A program made the translations under genes and the position numbers. Shown here in pieces: positions 1 to 8,211 of a DNA stretch of 13,478 nt. The notes beneath the pieces are model-generated. The model was not told the origin of the DNA, searched no databases, and worked only from the letters and a program-made list of their open reading frames with translations. The DNA is from Streptomyces sp. NRRL WC-3618 (lineage in GTDB: Bacteria; Actinomycetota; Actinomycetes; Streptomycetales; Streptomycetaceae), in NCBI RefSeq assembly GCF_001280005.1, contig NZ_LGDW01000087.1:1-13478 (forward strand), given 5' to 3'. Within the stretch, counting starts at the first letter, position 1; every line of letters begins with the position of its first letter.

Positions 1-2077
1 GTGGGGGCGTGGGCACCGGTGCGCCGGGGGGCGGGAAGCCGTATCCGGCTTGGGCGTTGGGACCAGCCGGGTGCGGAGCGGATGTGTCGTCGCCCTGGGG
101 GTGGCCAACCGCGGGCGCCGGGGCCGGTGCTGCCGGGGGCGGGAATCCGTAGCCGGAGGGGCCCGCTGCAGGGGCTGGGGTGCCTGGAGTCGGGATGCTC
201 GGCTCGGCTTGGGCGTTGGGGCCCGCCGGATGGGGTGCGGGCACTCCCGGTGCCGGGAAGCCGTAGCTGCCCTGGGGGTGCGGGGCGGCGGCTGGAGCGC
301 CGGGTGCCGGAGCACCTGGAGTCGGGATGCGGGGCTCGCCCTGAGCACTCGGGCCCGCCGCGTTCGAGGCGGGCACTCCCGGTTGGGGCAGGTGGTAGCC
401 GCCGTGGGGGCTGGGAGGCGTGGGTGCGGGCGCCGGTGCGCCGGGGGGCGGGAAGCCGTATCCGGCTTGGGCGTTGGGACCAGCCGGGTTAGGGGTGGGC
501 GCTCCGGGCGGCGGGAAGCCGTATCCGTCCTGGGGATTTGGCGTGCGGGCCGGAGTGCTGGGCTCGCCCTGGGCGCTCGGGCCCGCCGGGTTCGAGGCGG
601 GCGCTCCCGGCGGCGGGAAGCCGTAACCATCCTGGGCGTTCGGGGCCGGAGGCCGGCCGCCAGGGGGCGGGAAGCCGTACCCCGCCTGTGGGGTCGCGGG
701 AGCCGGAGCCGGCGGGGGAGCGTTCCAAGCGGCGGGCGCGGGCTGCGGGGCCTGCGGCTGGAAAGGGGGCTGCGACGACGGTACGGGCGGCTGCAGGCCC
801 GGCACGCCGGGAGGCCCGCCCGGTGCCGGGGCTGCCTGGGGCTGAACGGGCGCGGCTTCCGGCGGTGTCGGCGACTGAGGGTGTGGCTGAGCGGGCCACT
901 GTCCCGCCGGGACGGGAGCGGCCGGCTGGAACGACGGTGGCAGCGGCGGCAGGCCGCCCTGAGACGTGGACGTGGGAGCCCACGAGGGCGGCACGGTCCC
1001 GGGCGCGCCCGCCGGCAGCGGGGGCAGGTTGAGCGGCGCGCTGGGTACCGAGTCCCGCGCGGGCACGGTCGGCGCGGAGTCCCGTACGTCATCGTCCGCG
1101 TCCGCGACCGGGAGCGCGTTCTGCGACTCGGCGGCGGCCCCGGGCTCCGCTTCCTCGGCCCCTGCGGGTCCGGCGTCCACCGGCTCGGCGGCCACAGGAC
1201 CCTCGGCCTCCACGGCGACCGGCGTCGCGTCGACGACCTCGGCCTCCTGGATGTCGGCCTCCGCGTCCGTGGGCTCGATGGCCCCCGGCGGTACCGAAGC
1301 CTCGGCGGCGTCCTGACCCTGGGGTTCGGCCTCCCGGGGTGAGGGAACGGCGCCGCTCACCTCTACGCCGTCCGCACCTTCGCCGCCCTTGTCGTCGGAT
1401 TCCGCGGCGTCGGCAACGACCTCGGCCTCTGCGACGGGGGCGACCATGTCATCCGCGGACTCCGGCACGCCTACCGCGGCGAGGACAGCCTCGACCTCGG
1501 CGGCCGCTCCGGCGGAGTCCTCAGGCATGACCACCGGCTTCTGCGGAGCCTCGGCGGCTGCGCGCTCCGCTGAATCGCGCTGCGCGGCGGCCGGGAAGAT
1601 CCGCATCGTCGAGCCGCTCTCCAGGTCACCGTCCCCCACCACGTCGGCCGGCGGAACCGAAGGGGTCCACTGGGCCTGGAATCCGCCCACGGGAAAGCTG
1701 GGGACAGCCGTAGGACTCGCGGGACCAGAAGCAGAGACAGGCGCGGTACCGGCGACGGAACCGTCCGCACCCGCACCCGCACCCGAAGGAGCGTCCGCAG
1801 CCGCGTCCGCATCTACCTCGGTACTGGCGGCATCGGTATCCGCGTCGTCAACCGACCCCGCCTCCGACTCGGCCTCCGACTCAGCCTCCGCTTCCGCTTC
1901 GGCACTCGTCTCGTCCCCCGACGCCCCCGACCCCCCCGACGCGTTCTGCGTGTACCAGGCAGGCGTCGCGTAATCGATGGTGAACTCGCCCGTCATCTCG
2001 CTGGCGGACTCCGCGTCGGACTGGTCATCGCCGGGTGTGGCCCAGCCCCCGCGGATCCCGTCCGGATCGCTGTTCAC
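1..2077 (-). CDS. Large low-complexity Pro/Gly/Ala-rich protein, N-terminal 692 codons (partial), possible ESX-locus ATPase
   Basis: The frame is open without a stop from a GTG at 2077 to the window edge; I checked every codon for stops. The start is set by a strong AGGAGGA at 2081-2087. Residues 28-46 hold a less repetitive, conserved-looking block (EFTIDYATPAWYTQN). Residues about 50-370 are acidic and Ala/Glu/Ser rich, including an AEAEAEAESEAESEA run. From about residue 370 the chain becomes Pro/Gln/Ala rich, and from 465 to the edge it holds eight copies of a GYGFPPPG-like unit (one diverged to GYHLPQPG) separated by AGPNAQ/AGPSAQGEP spacers. There is no signal peptide or membrane helix in this part. 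From memory, the ESX (type VII secretion) cluster of S. coelicolor lies beside rpsO and encodes a large growth-regulating ATPase of the SCO5717/EspI-like kind, with a long disordered front and a MinD/ParA-type end. That assignment is inference, because no ATPase motif is visible here. It could equally be another Pro-rich cell-envelope or cytoplasmic protein. Sure it is coding; unsure of function. Confidence 0.85.
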   Translation of the reverse strand, partial: MNSDPDGIRGGWATPGDDQSDAESASEMTGEFTIDYATPAWYTQNASGGSGASGDETSAEAEAEAESEAESEAGSVDDADTDAASTEVDADAAADAPSGAGAGADGSVAGTAPVSASGPASPTAVPSFPVGGFQAQWTPSVPPADVVGDGDLESGSTMRIFPAAAQRDSAERAAAEAPQKPVVMPEDSAGAAAEVEAVLAAVGVPESADDMVAPVAEAEVVADAAESDDKGGEGADGVEVSGAVPSPREAEPQGQDAAEASVPPGAIEPTDAEADIQEAEVVDATPVAVEAEGPVAAEPVDAGPAGAEEAEPGAAAESQNALPVADADDDVRDSAPTVPARDSVPSAPLNLPPLPAGAPGTVPPSWAPTSTSQGGLPPLPPSFQPAAPVPAGQWPAQPHPQSPTPPEAAPVQPQAAPAPGGPPGVPGLQPPVPSSQPPFQPQAPQPAPAAWNAPPPAPAPATPQAGYGFPPPGGRPPAPNAQDGYGFPPPGAPASNPAGPSAQGEPSTPARTPNPQDGYGFPPPGAPTPNPAGPNAQAGYGFPPPGAPAPAPTPPSPHGGYHLPQPGVPASNAAGPSAQGEPRIPTPGAPAPGAPAAAPHPQGSYGFPAPGVPAPHPAGPNAQAEPSIPTPGTPAPAAGPSGYGFPPPAAPAPAPAVGHPQGDDTSAPHPAGPNAQAGYGFPPPGAPVPTPP
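16..72. repeat. 57-bp direct repeat, copy 1 (partner at 433-489)
   Basis: Bases 16-72 are identical to 433-489. The offset is 417 bases, or 139 codons, so the copies are in frame inside the Pro-rich gene and encode the same GPNAQAGYGFPPPGAP segment. Identity at the base level, including wobble positions, points to recent internal duplication or gene conversion rather than protein-level convergence. Confidence 0.9.
433..489. repeat. 57-bp direct repeat, copy 2 (partner at 16-72)
   Basis: Exact copy of 16-72. The next module (about 490-535) is a diverged version of the same unit, as are those at about 600-640 and 655-700. The array is therefore a mixture of old and young copies. Confidence 0.9.
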
Positions 2078-2080
2078 AAT

Positions 2081-2087
2081 TCCTCCT
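2081..2087 (-). promoter_or_regulatory. Ribosome binding site fixing the GTG start at 2077
   Basis: On the minus strand the sequence reads AGGAGGA, three bases before the GTG. The aligned spacing from the core AGGAG is 5-6 bases. It is the only strong purine motif near the beginning of this frame. Confidence 0.75.
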
Positions 2088-2461
2088 GGTGTGGTCGAGC
2101 ACCCTCGTGCCGTGCTGGGCGACCATTTCTCGTCTGTGTTCGTCTCGTCCGAAGCCGGCTTTCCGGTGGGTTGTGTCCACGTCGTCCGGTGTCGGGCGGT
2201 GGAGGTCGTCCGATCTGCCCGGATCTCCCCCCGGTACTCCGACCCAGCCTAATCACCACGACCCCCGCCCCGGCAGGCCCGTCCACCCCTCACTGACCGT
2301 CCATTACGTCACAGCCTGACCGGAAGAGATCCCGTCCGTACGCGAACCGCCCTCGCCGGCAAGAGAGTTGACAGGCCCGGTGCGACATCTGCCCCACAGG
2401 CTCCCCAACCCCACATGCATAGTAGGCGGCCCCTCTGACAACGCATTTCGCTGAAAAGCGC
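2088..2461. other. Intergenic stretch without a recognisable gene
   Basis: This lies between the ribosome binding site of the Pro-rich gene and the terminator of the DUF397-type gene. Open frames here have no credible ribosome binding site or family resemblance. It must hold the promoter of the minus-strand Pro-rich gene. The best minus-strand -10-like hexamer is TAGGCT at 2251-2246, about 165 bases upstream of the start, but no good -35 precedes it. A TTGACA at 2368-2373 on the plus strand has no -10 at a useful distance and no gene to serve. Confidence 0.5.
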
Positions 2462-2510
2462 AACAAAAAAAGAGGGGTGGGGCCGGTGCACCGCACCGGC
2501 CCCACCCCTC
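2462..2510 (-). terminator. Intrinsic terminator of the DUF397-type gene
   Basis: A perfect 18-bp inverted repeat (arms 2472-2489 and 2493-2510, three-base loop) begins 26 bases after the minus-strand stop at 2537. It is followed on that strand by seven T residues (A run 2465-2471 on the plus strand). A textbook U tract is uncommon in Streptomyces, so this should be an efficient terminator. It isolates this gene from the large gene transcribed in the same direction beyond it. Confidence 0.9.
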
Positions 2511-2536
2511 GAACCCTCACCTGGGACGGTGACGGA

Positions 2537-2920
2537 CTACTCCACGTCCCCACCCGAATCAGTGCCCGCGCCCGGACCCGACCCCGAAGGCGCGGCCTCG
2601 GCCGCCGCGAGCCCGCCGTTGAGCTCCGTCGGCTCCAGATCGAACTCCCCGTCGCGCGCCCCGAGCACGAACGCCGTCCACTCGGCCTCGGTGTAACGGA
2701 GGACGGTGTCGTGGTCGAGCGAGGACCGCATGGCCACCGCACCCTCGGGCAGATAGGCGATCTCCACCCGCTCCTCGTGCTCCTCCGTGCCGGGGGCGCT
2801 GTGCCACTCGACGCCCGAGATGTCGAGGGAGTAGAGCTCGTCCCGCTCCCGCTCCTTGCGCGCCTTGACGTCCTCGTCCTGCGAGCCCTGTGCGTCCTGC
2901 GCGCCCTGTGCCTCCGCCAT
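2537..2920 (-). CDS. DUF397 domain-containing small protein
   Basis: A 127-residue cytoplasmic protein. The recognisable part is residues about 36-95: a VEWHSAP opening, then VEIAYLPEGAVAMRSS, then LRYTEAEWTAFVLGARDGEFD. That ending is the typical close of DUF397, a short actinobacterial domain. Both ends are low complexity: residues 1-29 are charged and Gln/Glu rich, and residues 101-127 are Gly/Ser/Ala rich and acidic. The ATG at 2920 has an AAGGGG about ten bases upstream; an in-frame TTG at 2965 has no such site. DUF397 proteins are often encoded beside an XRE-type regulator (the WhiJ-like pairs of Streptomyces), but no such partner is visible here, so this is an orphan copy within the window. 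The gene has its own terminator and faces away from rpsO, so it is probably monocistronic. Biochemical function is unknown; membership rests on recognition by eye. Confidence 0.8.
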   Translation of the reverse strand: MAEAQGAQDAQGSQDEDVKARKERERDELYSLDISGVEWHSAPGTEEHEERVEIAYLPEGAVAMRSSLDHDTVLRYTEAEWTAFVLGARDGEFDLEPTELNGGLAAAEAAPSGSGPGAGTDSGGDVE

Positions 2921-2950
2921 GGCGAAGCGACCCCTTCCCGACGTACGTAA

Positions 2951-2964
2951 TACGACATACGACA
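2951..2964. repeat. Tandem heptamer TACGACA x2
   Basis: Two exact head-to-tail copies (2951-2957 and 2958-2964) lie next to the palindrome ACGTACGT (2941-2948), between the candidate -10 and the ribosome binding site of the DUF397-type gene. This position suits a regulator site in the 5' untranslated region, but the motif is short. Confidence 0.5.
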
Positions 2965-2982
2965 ACTACGGTCTGTGCTCTC

Positions 2983-2988
2983 ACCCTA
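2983..2988 (-). promoter_or_regulatory. Possible -10 element for the DUF397-type gene
   Basis: The minus strand reads TAGGGT, close to the Streptomyces vegetative TAGGAT/TATAAT -10. It would start transcription about 55 bases before the ATG at 2920. No TTGAC-like -35 sits 16-19 bases upstream, so this is a weak call. Confidence 0.3.
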
Positions 2989-3029
2989 GTGGGCTAGCGC
3001 CGGCCGGCCGGGCTGTTTGCACACCGCGG

Positions 3030-3058
3030 TGAAGACGGCCACTGCCTGCTGGTATCCT
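3030..3058 (+). promoter_or_regulatory. Candidate vegetative promoter of the rpsO-pnp operon
   Basis: TGAAGA (3030-3035) and TATCCT (3053-3058) are separated by 17 bases. The -10 fits TAnnnT well and the -35 only partly. A start near 3065 would give an rpsO leader of about 140 bases. A promoter upstream of rpsO is known for the S. antibioticus operon; the exact position here is inference. Confidence 0.5.
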
Positions 3059-3064
3059 GGGCGA

Positions 3065-3205
3065 CGGCCGTTTGTGTACGCACCCCTGGAGTCAGACTCC
3101 GGAGGCCGCGCGCAGCGGATTCCCGCCTCCCGAGTAACGGAAGCTCCCCTGAGATGTGGACCAGGGGCACTCGGTGGCTCCAAGAAGACTTTACGAGGAG
3201 TACAC
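3065..3205 (+). promoter_or_regulatory. Structured rpsO mRNA leader, candidate S15 autoregulatory element
   Basis: Three hairpins are visible. CTGGAGT (3086-3092) pairs with ACTCCGG (3096-3102). GGAGGC (3101-3106) pairs with GCCTCC (3125-3130). CCCCT (3146-3150) pairs with AGGGG (3163-3167). The first two share bases 3101-3102 and so compete. CCTC at 3126-3129 could also pair with GAGG of the ribosome binding site (3195-3198), giving a possible pseudoknot-type switch. S15 controls its own mRNA leader in several phyla, including with lineage-specific RNA structures. That this leader is such a site is inference from length, structure and position. Confidence 0.45.
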
Positions 3206-3493
3206 GTGTCGCTCGACGCCGCAGTGAAGAAGCAGCTCATCACCGAGTTCGGTACCAAGGAGGGCGACACCGGTTCCCCCGAGGTTCAGGTCGCGATGCT
3301 CTCGCGCCGTATCTCGGACCTGACCGAGCACCTCAAGACGCACAAGCACGACCACCACTCCCGTCGTGGTCTGCTGATCCTCGTCGGTCAGCGTCGCCGC
3401 CTTCTCCAGTACCTGGCCAAGAAGGACATCCAGCGCTTCCGTGCGCTGGTCGACCGCCTCGGCATCCGCCGCGGTGCGGCGGGCGCCAAGTAA
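3206..3493 (+). CDS. rpsO: 30S ribosomal protein S15
   Basis: A 95-residue primary 16S rRNA-binding protein of the small-subunit platform. The family signature is complete: GDTGSPEVQ at residues 20-28, which lines the rRNA contact surface, and [20 protein letters not shown] at about 48-67, the helical core. It is slightly longer than the 89-residue E. coli protein, owing to a short basic C-terminal tail (RRGAAGAK), as I recall for Streptomyces. The GTG start is set by GAGGAG at 3195-3200, five bases upstream; an upstream in-frame extension to 3017 has no ribosome binding site and reads through the structured leader. It is followed by a terminator-like hairpin and then pnp, the common bacterial pairing of S15 and PNPase, so the two are likely cotranscribed with partial readthrough. 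Confidence 0.98.
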   Translation: MSLDAAVKKQLITEFGTKEGDTGSPEVQVAMLSRRISDLTEHLKTHKHDHHSRRGLLILVGQRRRLLQYLAKKDIQRFRALVDRLGIRRGAAGAK

Positions 3494-3501
3494 CACGCCG
3501 T

Positions 3502-3540
3502 GGAGGGAGCGGTTCCCACTTTTAGGGGGCCGCTCCCTTT
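3502..3540 (+). terminator. Terminator-like hairpin between rpsO and pnp
   Basis: A 13-bp stem (arms 3505-3517 and 3525-3537, with two G-U pairs) and a seven-base loop begin nine bases after the rpsO stop and end in TTT. The short U tract suggests incomplete termination, which would lower pnp relative to rpsO. In Streptomyces the rpsO-pnp intergenic hairpins are also known substrates for RNase III processing, so this may be a processing site as well. Confidence 0.7.
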
Positions 3541-3645
3541 GCTGTACGTGCGGAGTGTCGCCACCTCTTTGTAGTGTGGTAGCGCAACGCAAAACGCAGG
3601 ACGTACACGTAGGACACAAACGAGGAGAAGTGCACCTCGCCGCCG

Positions 3646-3703
3646 CCGGTCCTCGGTAGTGGCCCCCGGGAACCGACTCCCGGGTGCTTCGATCGAAGAC
3701 CGG
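3646..3703 (+). promoter_or_regulatory. Branched RNA structure in the pnp leader
   Basis: CCGGTC (3646-3651) can pair with GACCGG (3698-3703). It would enclose a 7-bp hairpin (CCCGGGA 3665-3671 with TCCCGGG 3678-3684) and the 12-base palindrome CTTCGATCGAAG (3687-3698), which shares one base with the closing arm. The element lies 95 bases before the pnp start. A double-stranded leader element fits the known RNase III processing of pnp messages and PNPase autoregulation in other bacteria. I do not see a convincing separate pnp promoter, although one is known in this gap in S. antibioticus. Confidence 0.5.
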
Positions 3704-3797
3704 CCCGCAACCAGAAGGCGCGCTTCTCCGACCCCACGTCCCTCTGCCACACGGGCAGGACGGGACAAAAGACGAAAAAGTATCGGAGAAAACGCTA

Positions 3798-6014
3798 GTG
3801 GAGAACGAGACCCACTACGCCGAGGCCGTCATTGACAACGGTTCCTTCGGCACCCGCACCATCCGCTTCGAGACGGGCCGTCTGGCCCGCCAGGCCGCCG
3901 GCTCCGCCGTGGCCTACCTGGACGACGACACCATGGTGCTGTCGGCCACCACCGCCTCCAAGAACCCCAAGGACCAGCTCGACTTCTTCCCCCTCACGGT
4001 GGATGTCGAGGAGCGCCAGTACGCGGCCGGGAAGATCCCCGGTTCCTTCTTCCGTCGCGAGGGCCGGCCCTCTGAGGACGCGATCCTCACCTGCCGCCTG
4101 ATCGACCGCCCGCTGCGCCCGTCCTTCAAGAAGGGCCTGCGCAACGAGATCCAGGTCGTCGCCACGATCATGGCGCTCAACCCCGACCACCTGTACGACG
4201 TCGTGGCGATCAACGCCGCCTCCGCGTCGACGCAGCTGGCCGGTCTGCCCTTCTCCGGCCCGATCGGCGGCGTCCGCGTCGCGCTGATCAACGGCCAGTG
4301 GGTCGCGTTCCCGACGCACACCGAGCTCGAGGACGCCGTCTTCGACATGGTCGTCGCCGGTCGCGTCCTCGAGGACGGCGACGTCGCGATCATGATGGTC
4401 GAGGCCGAGGCCACCGAGAAGACGATCACGCTGATCGCGGGCGGTGCCGAGGCGCCGACCGAGGAGGTCGTCGCCGCCGGTCTGGACGCCGCGAAGCCCT
4501 TCATCAAGGTCCTCTGCAAGGCCCAGGCCGACCTCGCCGCCAAGGCCGCCAAGCCCACCGGCGAGTTCCCGGTCTTCCTCGACTACCAGGACGACGTCTT
4601 CGAGGCGCTCACCGCCGCCGTCAAGGACGAGCTCTCCCAGGCGCTCACCATCGCGGGCAAGCAGGACCGCGAGGCCGAGCTGGACCGCGTCAAGGGTCTC
4701 GCCGCCGAGAAGCTGCTCCCGCAGTTCGAGGGCCGCGAGAAGGAGATCTCCGCCGCGTACCGCTCGCTGACCAAGGCTCTGGTCCGTGAGCGCGTCATCA
4801 AGGACAAGGTCCGCATCGACGGCCGTGGCGTCACGGACATCCGTACGCTCGCCGCCGAGGTCGAGGCCATCCCGCGCGTGCACGGCTCGGCGCTGTTCGA
4901 GCGTGGCGAGACCCAGATCCTGGGCGTCACCACCCTCAACATGCTCCGTATGGAGCAGCAGCTCGACACCCTCTCCCCGGTGACGCGCAAGCGCTACATG
5001 CACAACTACAACTTCCCGCCGTACTCCGTCGGTGAGACCGGCCGCGTCGGCTCCCCGAAGCGCCGCGAGATCGGCCACGGCGCGCTCGCCGAGCGCGCGA
5101 TCGTGCCGGTCCTGCCGACGCGCGAGGAGTTCCCCTACGCGATCCGTCAGGTGTCCGAGGCCCTCGGCTCCAACGGCTCGACGTCCATGGGCTCGGTCTG
5201 CGCCTCCACCATGTCGCTGCTGAACGCCGGTGTGCCGCTGAAGGCCCCCGTCGCCGGTATCGCCATGGGCCTGATCTCCCAGGAGATCAAGGGCGAGACG
5301 CACTACGTCGCCCTCACCGACATCCTCGGTGCGGAGGACGCCTTCGGTGACATGGACTTCAAGGTCGCCGGCACCAAGGAGTTCGTGACCGCTCTCCAGC
5401 TCGACACCAAGCTGGACGGCATTCCCGCCTCCGTCCTGGCCGCCGCTCTCAAGCAGGCCCGTGACGCCCGCCTCCACATCCTCGACGTGATGATGGAAGC
5501 GATCGACACGCCGGACGAGATGTCCCCCAACGCCCCGCGGATCATCACCGTCAAGATCCCCGTGGACAAGATCGGCGAGGTCATCGGCCCCAAGGGCAAG
5601 ATGATCAACCAGATCCAGGAGGACACCGGCGCCGAGATCACGATCGAGGACGACGGCACCATCTACATCGGTGCCCAGGTCGGCTCGCAGGCCGAGGCCG
5701 CCCGCGCCACGATCAACTCGATCGCCAACCCGACCATGCCGGAGGTCGGCGAGCGGTACCTGGGTACGGTCGTGAAGACGACCACCTTCGGCGCGTTCGT
5801 GTCGCTGCTCCCGGGCAAGGACGGACTGCTGCACATCTCGCAGATCCGCAAGCTCGCCGGCGGCAAGCGCGTGGAGAACGTCGAGGACGTGGTCGCGGTG
5901 GGCTCCAAGGTCCAGGTCGAGATCGCCGAGATCGACTCCCGCGGCAAGCTGTCCCTCATCCCGGTCATCGAGGGCGAAGACGGGGACGACAAGAAGGACG
6001 ACACCGACCAGTGA
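3798..6014 (+). CDS. pnp: Polynucleotide phosphorylase / guanosine pentaphosphate synthetase I
   Basis: A 738-residue cytoplasmic enzyme that degrades RNA 3' to 5' with phosphate, giving nucleoside diphosphates, and can run in reverse to add 3' tails. The Streptomyces enzyme was first described as GpsI, making pppGpp. Domains in order: RNase PH-like 1 (about 10-145), helical linker, RNase PH-like 2 (about 335-560), KH (about 570-640, GPKG loop at 597-600) and S1 (about 655-725). D508 and D514 in DILGAED match the catalytic E. coli D486 and D492, and the phosphate-site SNGSTSMGS motif is intact. The GTG at 3798 begins [11 protein letters not shown], the family N-terminus, with GGAG at 3785-3788; an ATG-like upstream extension runs through the leader and is rejected. 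Its stop overlaps the next gene's start. All key residues are present and the length is normal. Confidence 0.98.
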   Translation: MENETHYAEAVIDNGSFGTRTIRFETGRLARQAAGSAVAYLDDDTMVLSATTASKNPKDQLDFFPLTVDVEERQYAAGKIPGSFFRREGRPSEDAILTCRLIDRPLRPSFKKGLRNEIQVVATIMALNPDHLYDVVAINAASASTQLAGLPFSGPIGGVRVALINGQWVAFPTHTELEDAVFDMVVAGRVLEDGDVAIMMVEAEATEKTITLIAGGAEAPTEEVVAAGLDAAKPFIKVLCKAQADLAAKAAKPTGEFPVFLDYQDDVFEALTAAVKDELSQALTIAGKQDREAELDRVKGLAAEKLLPQFEGREKEISAAYRSLTKALVRERVIKDKVRIDGRGVTDIRTLAAEVEAIPRVHGSALFERGETQILGVTTLNMLRMEQQLDTLSPVTRKRYMHNYNFPPYSVGETGRVGSPKRREIGHGALAERAIVPVLPTREEFPYAIRQVSEALGSNGSTSMGSVCASTMSLLNAGVPLKAPVAGIAMGLISQEIKGETHYVALTDILGAEDAFGDMDFKVAGTKEFVTALQLDTKLDGIPASVLAAALKQARDARLHILDVMMEAIDTPDEMSPNAPRIITVKIPVDKIGEVIGPKGKMINQIQEDTGAEITIEDDGTIYIGAQVGSQAEAARATINSIANPTMPEVGERYLGTVVKTTTFGAFVSLLPGKDGLLHISQIRKLAGGKRVENVEDVVAVGSKVQVEIAEIDSRGKLSLIPVIEGEDGDDKKDDTDQ

Positions 6015-7390
6015 CGTCGAGCAGCTCCACGGCTACGGCCCGCACCTCTTCGGAGGCGCGGGCCGTAGCCCGTACCCAAACCCTGATCAAGGGCACGAAC
6101 GGCATCGGCACGGTCCGTAAGACCACCCTCCCGGGCGGCCTGCGCATCGTCACCGAAACCCTGCCGTCGGTCCGCTCCGCGACCTTCGGCATCTGGGCCC
6201 ATGTCGGCTCCCGTGACGAGACGCCGACTCTGAACGGCGCCACGCACTACCTCGAGCACCTGCTCTTCAAGGGCACCAAGCGCAGGTCGGCGCTGGACAT
6301 CTCCTCCGCGATCGACGCGGTCGGCGGCGAGATGAACGCGTTCACGGCGAAGGAGTACACGTGCTACTACGCGCGCGTGCTCGACACCGACCTGCCCCTC
6401 GCCATCGACGTCGTCTGTGACATGCTCACGGGCTCCCTGATCCTCGAAGAGGACGTCAACGTCGAGCGCGGCGCCATCCTCGAAGAGATCGCGATGACGG
6501 AGGACGACCCGGGCGACTGCGTGCACGACCTGTTCGCGCACACCATGCTCGGCGACACCCCCCTCGGCCGCCCGGTCCTCGGCACGGTCGACACGGTCAA
6601 CGCCCTCACCGCGGACCGCATACGCCGCTTCTACAAGAAGCACTACGACCCGACGCACCTCGTCGTCGCGGCGGCCGGCAACATCGACCACAACAGGGTC
6701 GTACGCCAGGTCCGCGCGGCCTTCGAGAAGGCGGGCGCCCTCAAGCAGCTCGACGCCACCCCCATCGCCCCGCGCGACGGCCGCCGCAGCGTCCGTACGA
6801 CCGGTCGCGTCGAACTGCTCGGCCGCAAGACGGAACAGGCCCATGTCGTCCTCGGCATGCCGGGCCTGGCCCGCACGGACGAGCGCCGCTGGGCACTGGG
6901 CGTACTCAACACGGCCCTCGGCGGCGGCATGTCGTCCCGTCTCTTCCAGGAGGTCCGGGAGAAGCGCGGACTGGCGTACAGCGTGTACTCCTACACGTCC
7001 GGGTTCGCGGACTGCGGCCTCTTCGGCGTGTACGCGGGCTGCCGGCCCTCGCAGGTCCACGACGTCCTGAAGATCTGCCGCGACGAACTCGACCACGTCG
7101 CCGAGCACGGGCTCTCCGACGAGGAGATCGGCCGCGCCATCGGCCAGCTGCGCGGCTCGACGGTTCTCGGCCTGGAGGACACGGGCGCGCTGATGAACCG
7201 TATCGGCAAGAGCGAACTGTGCTGGGGCGACCAGATGTCCGTCGACGACATGCTGGCCCGGATCGCCGAGGTCACCCCTGACGCGGTCCGTGAGGTCGCC
7301 CGCGACGTCCTGGGGCAGCGCCCGTCGCTGGCAGTCATCGGCCCGGTCAAGGACAAACAGGCAGCGCGCCTGCACGAAGCGGTCGCCTGA
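6011..7390 (+). CDS. M16 family zinc metallopeptidase (processing-peptidase-like)
   Basis: A 459-residue protein of the pitrilysin/M16B clan. The inverted zinc motif HYLEH gives ligands H79 and H83 with catalytic E82. The third ligand is E159, 80 residues after H79, the spacing found in mitochondrial processing peptidase beta. The second M16 half carries the glycine-rich [11 protein letters not shown] (304-314) and GLAYSVYSY (320-328), the substrate-binding R/Y region. PLGRPVLGT is a further family block. There is no signal peptide, so it is probably cytoplasmic; the substrate is unknown. The GTG start at 6011 sits inside the pnp stop (GTGA, four-base overlap), so translation is likely coupled to pnp, a gene order I recall throughout Streptomyces. 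The first 25 residues are Ser/Thr/Ala rich and poorly conserved in character. Peptidase family is certain, physiological role is not. Confidence 0.93.
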   Translation: MTSSSSTATARTSSEARAVARTQTLIKGTNGIGTVRKTTLPGGLRIVTETLPSVRSATFGIWAHVGSRDETPTLNGATHYLEHLLFKGTKRRSALDISSAIDAVGGEMNAFTAKEYTCYYARVLDTDLPLAIDVVCDMLTGSLILEEDVNVERGAILEEIAMTEDDPGDCVHDLFAHTMLGDTPLGRPVLGTVDTVNALTADRIRRFYKKHYDPTHLVVAAAGNIDHNRVVRQVRAAFEKAGALKQLDATPIAPRDGRRSVRTTGRVELLGRKTEQAHVVLGMPGLARTDERRWALGVLNTALGGGMSSRLFQEVREKRGLAYSVYSYTSGFADCGLFGVYAGCRPSQVHDVLKICRDELDHVAEHGLSDEEIGRAIGQLRGSTVLGLEDTGALMNRIGKSELCWGDQMSVDDMLARIAEVTPDAVREVARDVLGQRPSLAVIGPVKDKQAARLHEAVA

Positions 7391-7434
7391 CAGCCGTATC
7401 CGCTATCCGCTCCACACCCGCATCCGTCCGGTAA

Positions 7435-8199
<765 letters not shown>

Positions 8200-8211
8200 G
8201 AGACGTACCTC

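Noticed and set aside
50..1342. 430-codon plus-strand frame opposite the Pro-rich gene
   Set aside because: It is Arg/Gly rich throughout, as the complement of Pro/Ala codons must be. The minus frame has a strong ribosome binding site and organised repeats.
2341..2400. TTGACA at 2368-2373 as a plus-strand promoter
   Set aside because: No -10 at 16-19 bases and no plus-strand gene follows before the terminator region.
2290..2958. 222-codon minus-strand frame overlapping the DUF397-type gene
   Set aside because: A frame-shifted shadow, Arg/Ser/Thr rich, reading through the terminator hairpin at 2472-2510.
3795..5834. 679-codon open frame antisense to pnp
   Set aside because: It mirrors the pnp frame in high-G+C DNA, is rich in Val/Leu/Asp/Gly from complementary codons, and has no family resemblance. 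The plus-strand PNPase is certain.
5663..7375. 570-codon open frame antisense to the pnp end and the M16 gene
   Set aside because: Shadow frame, crossing two convincingly coding genes; no motif recognised.
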